DNA of 64,000 nt, taken from positions 56,011,703 to 56,075,702 of the forward strand of contig CAMGYJ010000002.1 of NCBI GenBank assembly GCA_946122785.1, read 5' to 3'. Shown here piece by piece: positions 45,470 to 55,570 of the stretch. Below the pieces are notes generated by a model, which saw only the letters and a list, made by a program, of their open reading frames with translations, was not told the DNA's origin and did not search any database. Position 1 is the stretch's first letter. Every line of letters starts with the position of its first letter. The DNA comes from Linum tenue (lineage: Eukaryota; Streptophyta; Magnoliopsida; Malpighiales; Linaceae). The position numbers were made by a program, and so were the translations under genes.

Positions 45470-46620
45470 TTATAACTTAGAATACCTCGAGGAATACAAC
45501 CCTAGGGGCATTCAGGGGTTTCGATCCATCTATTATGCAAGCAAGACTTTAAATGATGCTCAAGATAATTTTACAACCATAGAGAAAGAACTTTTGGTAG
45601 TCGTCTTCGCCTTCGACAAATTTCGCCCTTACTTGGTCCTTTCCAAAGTGGTTGTATACACTGATCACTCGACAATTCGATATTTAATGACAAAGGCGGA
45701 CGCTAAGCCTCGTTTGATACGGTGGATTCTTCTTCTCCAAGAGTTTGATTTAGAGATCAAAGACAAACCGGAAGCTGAAAACCTTGCAGCAGACCACTTA
45801 TCGAGGCTAGAAGGGCTGCCCTCAAAAGAAATATCCAGAAGATAATTTAACGACTCTTTTCCATACAAAAGACTTTATTTGAAGCAAACTTAGGAGGATG
45901 AGGTGTCGTGGTTTGCGAATATCACAAACTATCTGGAAACCAAATAGCTCCCGAAGAATTTATCACAGATTGAGAGGGATAAGTTCTTTTCTGACATAAA
46001 GCATTATTTTCGAGACATTCCCTTTTTATTTCGTATTGGGGCTGACAAATTCGTTCGGCGATGTGTGGATCTCAAGGAAGCTCAAGACATCCTTACTCAT
46101 TGTCATTTGGGAGGCGCAAGAGTGCATCATAGAGGCCATAGAATGGCTATGAAGGTCTTCCAATTCGGGTTCTATTGGCCTAGAATTTGCAAGGATGCTC
46201 AGGATTTTGTGTGGAGATGTGATAGGTGTCAAAGATCGGGTAATATATCGATAAGAGATGAAATGCCTCAGAATATTTCCATCACATGTGAATTTTTTTT
46301 ATGTGTGGGATATAGATTTCATGAGACCATTACCATCTTCTCTTTGATGTAAACACATTCTAGTGGCAGGAGACTATGTGTCGAGATGGGCAGAGGCACA
46401 AGCATTTCAATCCAATGATTCCCGCCAAGTTTGCAAGTTCTTAAAGAAGCTCTTCTCCATATTTGGAACACCAAGGGCTATCATCAGTTACCGAGGGACA
46501 CACTTCCAAGGACAATTCGAGAAGCTCCTAAGCAAATACGAAGTTCAAAATCGGACCCCAATCTCATACCATCCTCAGACGAGTGGTCAAGCGGAGCTCA
46601 CCAATCTCAATAATTATCCA
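45470..46620 (+). pseudogene. Decayed gypsy pol (RNase H and integrase)
   Basis: The order is normal for Ty3/gypsy of the Athila/Tat type. RNase H comes first, with [29 protein letters not shown] and [10 protein letters not shown], then [10 protein letters not shown]. The integrase zinc region follows at 46065 (CHLGGARVHHRGHRM, CDRCQRSGN), then the integrase core at 46363 (DYVSRWAEAQAF, GTPRAII). The protein is broken by stops between the pieces. In the core, the second catalytic Asp is replaced by Tyr (IISYRGTHF), so it would be inactive even if joined. Reverse transcriptase upstream is missing. Confidence 0.88.
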
Positions 46621-47073
46621 AACGTTAACTCTCCATCAATATTTTTGTTAGTAATGTTGACTAAGTATGACCATAATGAGTTGACTTCCTATGTGGCGGT
46701 CAGAATACCATCATTTACTATTTTTAAAATAAAAGAATAAGTAACAAAATAAGTAACGATAACATAATGAATGCCTAGACTTTGATAAGTTATAATAAGT
46801 TTGGATAATAAATAGAATTTCTATAAGTTTGGTTAAAATAAAATAATCTGAAAAAAGTTTGAGTAAAAAATAGACATTGCAGAACTACAAACAGGTATAG
46901 TAAAAATGCTCCTCATGGCTGGCATCGGTGCGTTAATTTCCGCTCGCAGAAAATTATCAAGCAAACGTTCACCAAGTGTGGATCCCGCCCCGGCTCACCA
47001 TCCACAAACCAGTTCCTGGCCGCTAGCCCCTTCATAGTTTCGCTAAAATATATCCACCGGAAAACAGAAAATC
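46621..47073 (+). promoter_or_regulatory. Upstream region of the pseudokinase gene
   Basis: The interval between the gypsy remnant and the first exon. It is AT-rich up to about 46900 and then mixed. The core promoter and leader are probably within 46900-47073; no definite TATA box is assigned. Confidence 0.4.
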
Positions 47074-49791
47074 ATGCTTTGTGCCACCGCCGCCGGTAGC
47101 TTATTATATTCTCCACCCGCTGCTTACTGCAATCCTAATAGCAAATTCCCTTGCCTCTCGTCTAGAATCTCCAGTTTTATACTGAACTCGCCAAAGCGGT
47201 GGAGATGCAGAGCCAGTCTAATTACAACCTCCGACTCGTTTGAAGTCGGAGCACTCGTCGGAAGTTACGGCTTCATGAACGTTACCAGGTATCTGTCTCT
47301 ATATCTTTCGTTCTTCTTCTTCCGCTAATTTTACCTTCTTCATAACCCGCCAAGTTTCCGCTAGATACTATATTTTGATTTCCATGCCCCAGCTACTCGG
47401 GATTTCAATCAGGCAGCGAGTTGAGCTATTCGCCAATGGATCTCCAACAGCTGAAAGTTCAAGATGTTGGGGAAGGCAGTTTCAAAATCAAGTAGGTTTT
47501 CACTTTTCACAAGCTACTCTCCCATCGATCCTTTGAAATGATGCAACGATCCATTTTCTTTATAAATTTTGGTCCCAAACAATTGCATTTGTTCATGGCA
47601 GCAATGTTGCAGGCTTTATGAGGGAAGAGTAGCTCAGGGATCACAAAGGGGAACTCCTGTTCTGTTTAAGGTCAGTCGGCCTCGGCGACCTTCTATTTCT
47701 CATCTTCTTAATCAATATGTTTTTCTTCTCAATCCCTATCCTATTATAGAAGCTAGCTCAATCCAAAGTTAGGAATTGCCTTTGCTTATTCTTCTCTTTT
47801 GTTGTCTATCAAGGTTTATCCGGGCCAAAGGGCTGGTGGTATCGAGGCCGATATGATGGCTGCAAATGAGCTCAGTGCTCACTCTTCCCTTCAGGTGAAT
47901 ACTACAATGACCGAATTCTCATTAACATTTGGAACTTTCCTCCTGAAAGGAATCCTACGCTGGTGTACGTTTACTCTATTTTGCAGAGCTCTGCAGAAGG
48001 TATTTGTAAGAATCTAGTGCATCTAATAGGAGGATTTGAGACGAAAACTGGAGAACAGGTTCACTTTTCGTAGTATCAACAAATTGATTTTCAGGTATAG
48101 TCTTTGCCCTTCACACCATTGAAACATACTAACTGACAGAATTAGTTGTGCAGTGGCTTGCTTTTCGCAATCATGGGAAATATAGTGCAGCAGATTATGC
48201 AGCACTGACTAGCAAGAGAATCTCACAAGGCTCTTCTTCACGAGAAAAGTCCTGGAACAGCTTTCAACAACAGAAAGATATGGAGTATAGAAGATACTTT
48301 GTTATCAGGATCCTTCAAGGTGCTATAAGTGGTCTTGCCTTCATGCATGATCATGACAGATTGCACCAGAGTCTTGGGCCTTCTTCTCTCCTTCTCAAGT
48401 ATCTTTCAACATGATTCTTGTACAACAAATTTTCTTCTCTAGAGTTTGAATGCATCAATTGATTGTTTTTGCTTCCTGATATTTACCCGAATCACTGCTT
48501 GATGATGGATTGCAGTACCATAAGTGAGAAAGACGCCGGTTATCTGATTCCACGTCTCCGAGACTTGACATTTTCTGTTGATATGAGGTATTCTTTTTTT
48601 CCATTTTCCTTTCTATATATAGTGCCCCTGTGGAAAGTAGCAGATTTATTACTGCTAGAGTACTGCTCTAGTCTGTGGTTGATGCTAAATTGCTAATGAT
48701 GAATGATAATAGGCAAGCAGTTTATAGTTTATTCCCTACCTCCTTGAAAGTTTGGTAGTTTGTATTCATATAGGCAGGGTTTTGGTAGTTTATGTGAAAT
48801 TTGTCTCAGACTTCTGCAAATGCTATCTTTCCTTGAACTTACATAAAATATGACAATGCAAGTTAATTGTTGTATGGCAATGAAGCTGATCATTATTGTG
48901 CATTAGGCGGAGACACCTGACCTTGTTTTTCGTTATCCGATTCACACAGCTTTGACAGTATTTCAAATCTAGAAGGTGCACGAACACTCTCAGAGAGTCT
49001 GTGGAGAAGGGCTACTGCTGCTGGTGCCTTCACGGCTCTGGAGAAACGGGCCTTTGGAATTGCCGACGACATGTAACTTGGTTGCCAGTTTTCTTCATTT
49101 ATTGTATCTCTTAACGTCCTCAAGTTTACTTGTCCTTTTCATTGTTTTTTGTTTCTTGTTGTTTCTGCATAGATATGCAGCAGGTCTGCTTTTGGCATAC
49201 ATGGCGTTCGTTCCATTCTGTGAAGCAGGTATCATGGATAGCCTTTCTTTGCAGGTATAAAAACAGCTGTGTACTTTCCTCTTCTTTGACACATCACTTG
49301 GGGAGTTGCTCATTTGTTGATCCGTTCATCTGTCCACAGAGGCTTTTGGAGAATACTTTTAAACTCGATCTTGAAGCTACAAGAGAGTAAGATAGTCCTT
49401 GCGATTTAGAGAGTGTTGAAGTTGGATTAATAGGAAGGGTTTTGCGTGGCAATCTTGTTAGTATAGTAGCTTTCTCTAGTCAATTGCAACAGTTGCATGT
49501 TGTTTCTCCTTTACAGATACTGTCTTGCGGATGATCGCTTGGAAGAAGCCGTGAAGTTTCTGGATATCGGCAATCGGTCTGGTTGGGAATTACTTCAGGT
49601 AGGAAGATGTTTTAAGGAAGTGATTGCGTGAGCTCCTCAATTTAGCAACTCTGCAATCGAATAATAATCTGTACGCGGTCCATGCTCATGGTTCCATTGT
49701 TGTGCAGGCGATGCTGAATCCAGATTTTCGACAGCGTCCGACTGCAAAGGCTGTGCTCAACCACTCCTTTATGAGTGGCTCTCTACTTTAG
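47074..49791 (+). CDS. Plastid-type protein kinase-like protein, probable pseudokinase, 12 exons
   Basis: My exon model: 47074-47288, 47393-47491, 47613-47670, 47814-47894, 47987-48058, 48154-48398, 48516-48587, 48950-49072, 49173-49254, 49340-49386, 49517-49598, 49708-49791. All junctions are GT-AG, phases agree, and 419 residues result with no stop. Residues 1-50 are rich in Ser, Ala and Pro with basic residues, as in a chloroplast transit peptide. The N-lobe keeps a lysine at 124 (VLFKVYPG). The catalytic loop reads HQSLGPSSLLLN at about 246-257 where an active kinase has HRDLKPxN, so the catalytic Asp is missing. No DFG is seen; RDLTFSVD takes its place. The C-lobe (LLLAYMAFVPFCEAG and RQRPTAKAVLNH) is normal. 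It belongs to a conserved plant family that I recall but cannot name. Confidence 0.9.
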
Positions 49792-49960
49792 AGTTCCAAA
49801 AGGCACCCTAGCTGGACACGGCCACGGTGAACTTCATACTTCCTGTCTACTTCCTTGGCAATGTATAGCAACTGGCTGTGCTGTATGTACATTGGGGAGG
49901 ACGATAAGTAATGTAGGTCGAGGGAAAGGTTGGTTGGAAATTTGTGAACAATCTTAAGGC
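49792..49960 (+). other. 3' UTR region of the pseudokinase gene
   Basis: Follows the TAG at 49789-49791 and ends where the copia LTR begins. Confidence 0.4.
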
Positions 49961-50190
49961 TGTCAATTGAACCAAACCTGAAAAAATAATCAACATAGAA
50001 CACCGAGATTACGTGGTTCCCAACAAGAGAAGGTTGTGATCCTTATTCCACGTTCACAGAAGCTTACGTTGGCAAAAACCCTCCACACACATATATACTC
50101 GGCTGCCCCAAGCTCTAACCCACGTGAGAAAAGAAAATTTATGTACATGGCTAATTACAAAAAAGGTACTTCAATCTTTAACTTCTAACA
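49961..50190 (-). mobile_element. copia-like LTR (230 bp) with a trace of internal sequence
   Basis: On the minus strand it starts TGTTAGAAGTT and ends CAATTGACA. Just upstream, on the minus strand, is the purine tract ttgagagaggg, marking the 3' end of a copia internal region (50191-50230). No second LTR is seen. Confidence 0.65.
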
Positions 50191-50239
50191 CCCTCTCTCA
50201 AATTGATAGTGCTGTCACAACTTAGGTAACCAGTTCGTG

Positions 50240-50290
50240 AAGCGGGAGCGGGAGCGGGAGCGAGAGCGAGAGCGGGAGCGTGAGAGCGTC
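50240..50290 (+). repeat. GC-rich hexamer repeat (gggagc)n
   Basis: Seven or more degenerate units of gcggga or gcgaga. It sits directly after the copia remnant. Confidence 0.9.
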
Positions 50291-50574
50291 TATTTTAAAA
50301 GAATTCGATATTGAGAGCGTGAATAAAGCGTCATTATTATATTATTATTTATATGGAAGACTTTATAATAGTCCACCAAACTTCGATCTGCAATAGTTTC
50401 TTACAATCGCCAATACTATACACGCGTCATGCGTGTAATTAACTAATTGTCTATAATGAGAATTAGTTAATTAAGTAATAACATGGGTCTTTAGTTTCAA
50501 ACCCCTTGTCAAGAATATTGGCCGAGTGGTATGAACTTGAAGTCACTTATTTTCTTTTCTTTCTTCATTTAACA
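50291..50574. other. Unassigned AT-rich sequence
   Basis: Nothing recognisable. Confidence 0.35.
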
Positions 50575-50607
50575 CTAGTACGGAAGCCCGCGCTTCGCGG
50601 CGGGAGG
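50575..50607 (-). mobile_element. Helitron-like 3' terminus
   Basis: On the minus strand a GC-rich hairpin (cccgccgcgaagcgcggg, 50588-50605 region) is followed eight bases later by CTAG and then a T in the flank. A hairpin about 10 bases before CTRR, with insertion before T, is the Helitron 3' end. The 5' end (after A, beginning TC, at a higher coordinate) could not be located, so the element is not delimited. Confidence 0.45.
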
Positions 50608-50817
50608 ATTAGAGTGTTTGATCTTCGAATTCATAAGTGAGGGGGGAAATATGAAAATAGAGTTATTATAATGCAATCAAACAATCATGATTTGTCAATA
50701 ATCATGAAACAAATACTAATGAGCTTGTCAAATGAATACTTAACCTGACAATTGATATCGTAATCAACTCAACACCTCAGGTGTGGAAGGCAATGAATCC
50801 TACAATTTCTTTGCTTA

Positions 50818-51055
50818 CATGTTCAATGCATAGAACCTAGGGGCAGCAGCAGTCGACCCAGCTTGGTTATCAGACTCCAACTTCACCTCGAACTCTCTCG
50901 ACTCAAATGGCAGAGCCCCAGCAGTGAACAGACTTTTCCTACCATCATAGGCCACCATTTTGTTCCCCAAATGAGATCGACGGTATAACTTGTCCAGTGT
51001 AGAAATGACATCTCTGTTGACCTTCTTCGAAGTAACCTCCGGGGTAATAGTGACC
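50818..51055 (-). pseudogene. Captured Argonaute fragment (N domain)
   Basis: On the minus strand, after an intron acceptor (gttttag), an open frame reads [16 protein letters not shown], then [20 protein letters not shown], then [18 protein letters not shown]. This is the N-terminal region of plant Argonaute proteins of the AGO1/AGO5/AGO10 group. About 78 codons are intact and then stop. A kept splice acceptor means that genomic DNA, not a processed transcript, was copied. No PAZ, MID or PIWI part is present nearby. The 98 bases at 50836-50933 occur again in inverted orientation at 51285-51382. It lies just inside a Helitron-like end and in the same orientation, as expected for Helitron gene capture. 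Confidence 0.88.
50836..50933 (-). repeat. Left arm of a perfect 98-bp inverted repeat
   Basis: This is part of the Argonaute fragment. The arm begins cctaggggcagcagc on the plus strand, and its exact reverse complement is at 51285-51382. The loop between the arms is 351 bp. Confidence 0.98.
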
Positions 51056-51284
51056 TAAAACCAAGCACATTCATGAATCAATCATCCGCACAATAGCATT
51101 TTCAAGCATATAAATCCAGATCCCCCCTCAATGCACAACCCTAGGAGTTTTTTTTTACAGCCAGCTCTTCTTCGCAATCCTCGTGAGATGGGGGAAACAG
51201 TAAGGAAGAGTAAGACAGAAACAGAATCATAACATAGCAAATGTGTGAGCCACCACACCGTGATAGACTGTTAGGTAAGTGATA

Positions 51285-51382
51285 GTCTGTTCACTGCTGG
51301 GGCTCTGCCATTTGAGTCGAGAGAGTTCGAGGTGAAGTTGGAGTCTGATAACCAAGCTGGGTCGACTGCTGCTGCCCCTAGG
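51285..51382 (+). repeat. Right arm of the 98-bp inverted repeat
   Basis: Identical to the reverse complement of 50836-50933 over all 98 bases, so on the plus strand it reads as Argonaute sense sequence. The flanks carry short repeats (gttaggtaa; taggtaaaatgctgc twice), as may be left by template switching. Confidence 0.98.
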
Positions 51383-54300
51383 TAAAATGCTGCTTCCTGT
51401 TAGGTAAAATGCTGCATTCGTTTCAGCCTATAAAAAGAATGTACCTAACCTTCAAGAGTGCAAAATCTGCTATGAAGTGGCCGGTGAAACAGTCGTCGCC
51501 ACTCCTAGTAGAGAACAAACAAACGATCTAAACAAATATCCAAGTAAACATGAACCTTAGAAAGGAATCAGATCAAGAGAGGTAGCTCACCACCACAGTA
51601 GGTTCCGCCTGTTGCTTCGCAAGCTCAACGGGCAATAAAGTTTCCTAAGAATTTGAGATCAATTTCTTTGCCACAAAACTCGCCGTCCGAACCTCCTTTG
51701 AAAGCAGACGAACAAACCCCCTGACAAAAGAAAGAATGGAAACGAAACCATCAAGAAAAGAGAGTAAACAAACTAATCACAGAGAGAGAACAATCACTTG
51801 AAATCTAAAAGCGTCGTGGAAACTGGAGATTAGTTTCTTCTCCACACTGCCACTGAACCTCACAAATCCGGCATTTGTGATTAAAATAGGCACCCATCTC
51901 GAAGGAAGAGAACATAAACACTCATACAAAATCAGAAAGAGAGAGTGGAAATGAGAATAAAAACGAAATTGGAATTCTTCTCCACGCCATAACTGAAATT
52001 CTGAAATGAAACACCAGCAGAGTCCATAGCTAAAGGAAAGGAGAGTGAATTTGAACACATAGAATTGTCAGGCCACCTAACTGTTGGTTTGAGGAGTAAA
52101 TCATTTTGAAAACATACCAATTAGTTAATGGCTGCAAACACCCTTTATAAATTACATATAAGGTACATGAAAACAATAAAATTAACACAATTGAATATAT
52201 GAATTATTTACTAACTCAACAACTCTTTGGGAATTGAGAGCAGGCAATCTGGCATTTATCGCTTGATTAAACTTCACCAATTATCTAGTAACTATGGTAA
52301 ATTGATTCATTTTTTTCCACATGGTTGCTTGCTAAAGATCATTCAAATTATTTCACATCATGAAAACTTAAAACTGGGTTTGTAGGAACCAAAGTTTCAG
52401 ACCGTTATAGGAAAACAAATACCTAGCTGTAACATGACCTTCTCCTCCTCATCCTAGAATAACAATATTCAACTCTAGTCCTCTCAATTGCATATGCAAT
52501 TAATTCCCTATTTGTACAGCAAAGCTCTGGCAAAAAGGGGGGAAAAGAACCGAGACCACATTAGAGAACAGAACATGTAAAGGGAATAAAAGAAGAAGTT
52601 ACAGAAGAACAAACCTCAATTAATCATAATGAAGCAACGCACACGCAAGTTGAGTTGTGCATCGCTATACCTCCTAATCCACAGTTCCATGTACCCTTGG
52701 TGCCACAGCAGAACAGACCGGCTACAAACTGTAGAGCAAAGCATATGGGCAACCATAAAACTATAGGCACAAACAAAACCAAACCATAAAATCTATAATG
52801 TTAGGGACCATTATAAACCACAAATGACATCCTACTATGCAGATTGCAGGCGGTGAAAGTAGCAAATGAGTAAGTAAAATGAAATCCTTACAATGGGTAA
52901 AAGCCTAAGTCAGTTGAGCCAAGATAAAAATATCCCAGTCAATAGTCATGTGAATGCAGAGGCAAGCTATGTAATTTTTACTCTGGCTAGACGTTGTTTC
53001 CTTCTATACTTTCGACTGAAATTGTACTGTTTTAATGTTCATTGTAAGAGGAAGTTGTGTTAGGCTGCATGAACTCCAGAAAAAGCTAAATGAATTTTCT
53101 ATTAACCTCACTGGCTCTATTTTCGTCATATAACATCTTAAGTATTGTCGTTTGACACTCGGATGTTTGACTCACAGAACTACCATGTAAGCTGGCTTGA
53201 ATGAGAATTCAATTAAACTTTAAATTGTGAAGATGACATAGACAACCAATTTAGTGGGTTGGGATTCTAACAGTATTTACTTTCAGGATTTTGTCAAAAA
53301 CTACAATATCCGCGAAACAAATTGTAAAATCAAAAATGGATCCCATTCACCAGGTACTTACATTGCATGTACGTTGAACAGAGGACGGGCTTCGTTGTCA
53401 CCTATTCCATCCAGCAACATCACATCTTCAAGAATCTTGTAATTAAGTGAAAACAATAACACTTAATTAAAGGTTTCTGTTATTTATGCATGACTGACAA
53501 AATTTGTCAAGGGAAGCTAGCCCATTTGGGACTAAATACAACATATCAGAAAAGGAAATACCTTGCATTGGTGATAGAAGGACCAAGTGGTGGCTTCTAG
53601 TTCTTCGAAAGCTTCTGAATAAACACTGTTGCAAGTGTGGTTTCCAACACTTTCTTCGCTCAGTGGCAAAAACTGCAGCCTTCAGTTGATTGACACACGA
53701 GATCAAAACATATAACTGGCAATGATTGAAAACAGGTTCAGGCTACAAAAATGGCAACATGGTGTAGTGTCTGACTCTGACTCAATACCAGCGGCGCTTG
53801 TTCACGAGTAATAAATAAACAGTACGCGGAAGATAAAAAACATACAAAAACCAACAACAACATCATTAATCACAACCCAGCATTATTCAATTGTTGAGTG
53901 AGCTAATTATTTGGATTTCAGTGGGAGTATTACTGGTGCAGACATGGGACCTAAAAAAGGATATTGAAGGTAAACTTCAATCCATTGGTTTGAGCTGCGT
54001 TAGTTGGTGAAGTGCATTGACTTGTACGAAATAGGCAATGTAGAATCATGTCTCGTGCTTTGACGAAAAAAGGAAAATATCACACCGACAACTGATTGCT
54101 AGAAACATAAAAGAGTATCCAGTGAGGCCAAATAAACAACAAATCTACTAAGTGGCACTCAAATGTAACTCAGGGCATTCAGTTCGGTATTCTTATATCA
54201 CCAGCTGAAACCAAAACAAAGCAAACCAAGATTTTGAAGCAATTTAGTTGCTGACTTAACCTCTCCCACTGATTTTAAGAGAGTTAAGGATCCTGGTGTA

Positions 54301-55570
54301 CTCTTCTAATCTTCCTTCCCATCAAACCCCAAACTCAGCTCTCATGTGGCAGTAGGATTCAAGTAAGGATTAAACCAACCACACATAGAGAGATCCTATG
54401 TAGACAGGAGAAACCAGCTAATATGAAGTAAAAAATAAATAAATTTATAAACGACGTAAACCCGACTGAACTTAACATTCAACGTAACCTAACATTCATG
54501 TGTGTACTGTGAGATGGAAACAAAGATTACAGAGACCATACTGAAACACAACATACAACGTCATGGTCTGCCTTTAATGAAAAGAATTGCAAAAAGAACA
54601 AATAATTAGTTGAACACAACTCAAGCTGGTTCACAAAGAATCTTACCATTAATGAGATCTAGAATTCTGGAAATAGACTAAGCAAACCAAATGGAAAAAT
54701 GATGCACCTACTCTTAACAACTCCTCGATGTTCCTAACATTTTGTTCTCCACTTGATGATACTTCAGTCTCTGAGCCTAATTCTCACTTACCTTTGCCCA
54801 TCTCCTTCAGATCATGTTTCTGGGAGGCAACTGCAATGAGACTGAAGTCATGAGTAAGAAAAAGAATGAGATCATACAATGCAATCTGTAGAAAGTAACT
54901 GTCTGCAGAGTCCGCTTTCAAACCCAAACAAAGTGAGATAGCTTCTATTGTTTCTATCCCTTTTAGAAGATACTTAGGGATAACTTATCTAAGAACATAT
55001 ACACCTAAACTAAAATGGCAGCTGAAACCAGTAGCAAGAACCACTCAAGTGCTCTCCGTGGTCACTATGTATCTCCAAAGGTGGATTACAGGCTGGTTCA
55101 TCAGTCATAGAGTTAAATGGAGACAATAACCAAAAACTAAATCCACAATGTTGTCACTATTAAAGGACTCACCGAGGAGAAGGCTTCCTTCACTTGAGCA
55201 ATTCCTATACTGTACTAATTCTTTGATGGCAATTCCAACTGACCAAGTCCAGGAATCCACAACCCATCTCCCTGGTTCAATTTCTTTACCTTCTTCAATG
55301 AGTCCATCAGAAAAACAGGCCCGTCAAGAAAAATCATGTTTCAATTTCAAACTTGAAATTAAAGCTTCTCTCCATCTATCTCTCTGGCCAAGCTTTACAT
55401 GAGTTCCTTTTGTAAGAGAGACACAAGTAACCAGCAAGAAGTACGCTTGACTCCAAAACCATAACCGGAATTTAATTTTCCCAGGTTGAATGTAATCTTA
55501 CGAAGCTACTAAAATATAGTAAATAAAATGGATGAAAATACGCTAAGCTTTTGAGCTACAGAATACATAC
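51383..55570. other. Long stretch without a recognisable gene
   Basis: Short exon-like open pieces occur on the minus strand (about 51600-51700, 51780-52120, 53510-53690, 54740-54800, 55160-55400), but none gives a family that I recognise. The 55160-55400 piece, with ALISSLKLKHD, may be a decayed continuation of the HEATR6-like gene. Part of the interval could belong to the Helitron-like element. Confidence 0.4.
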
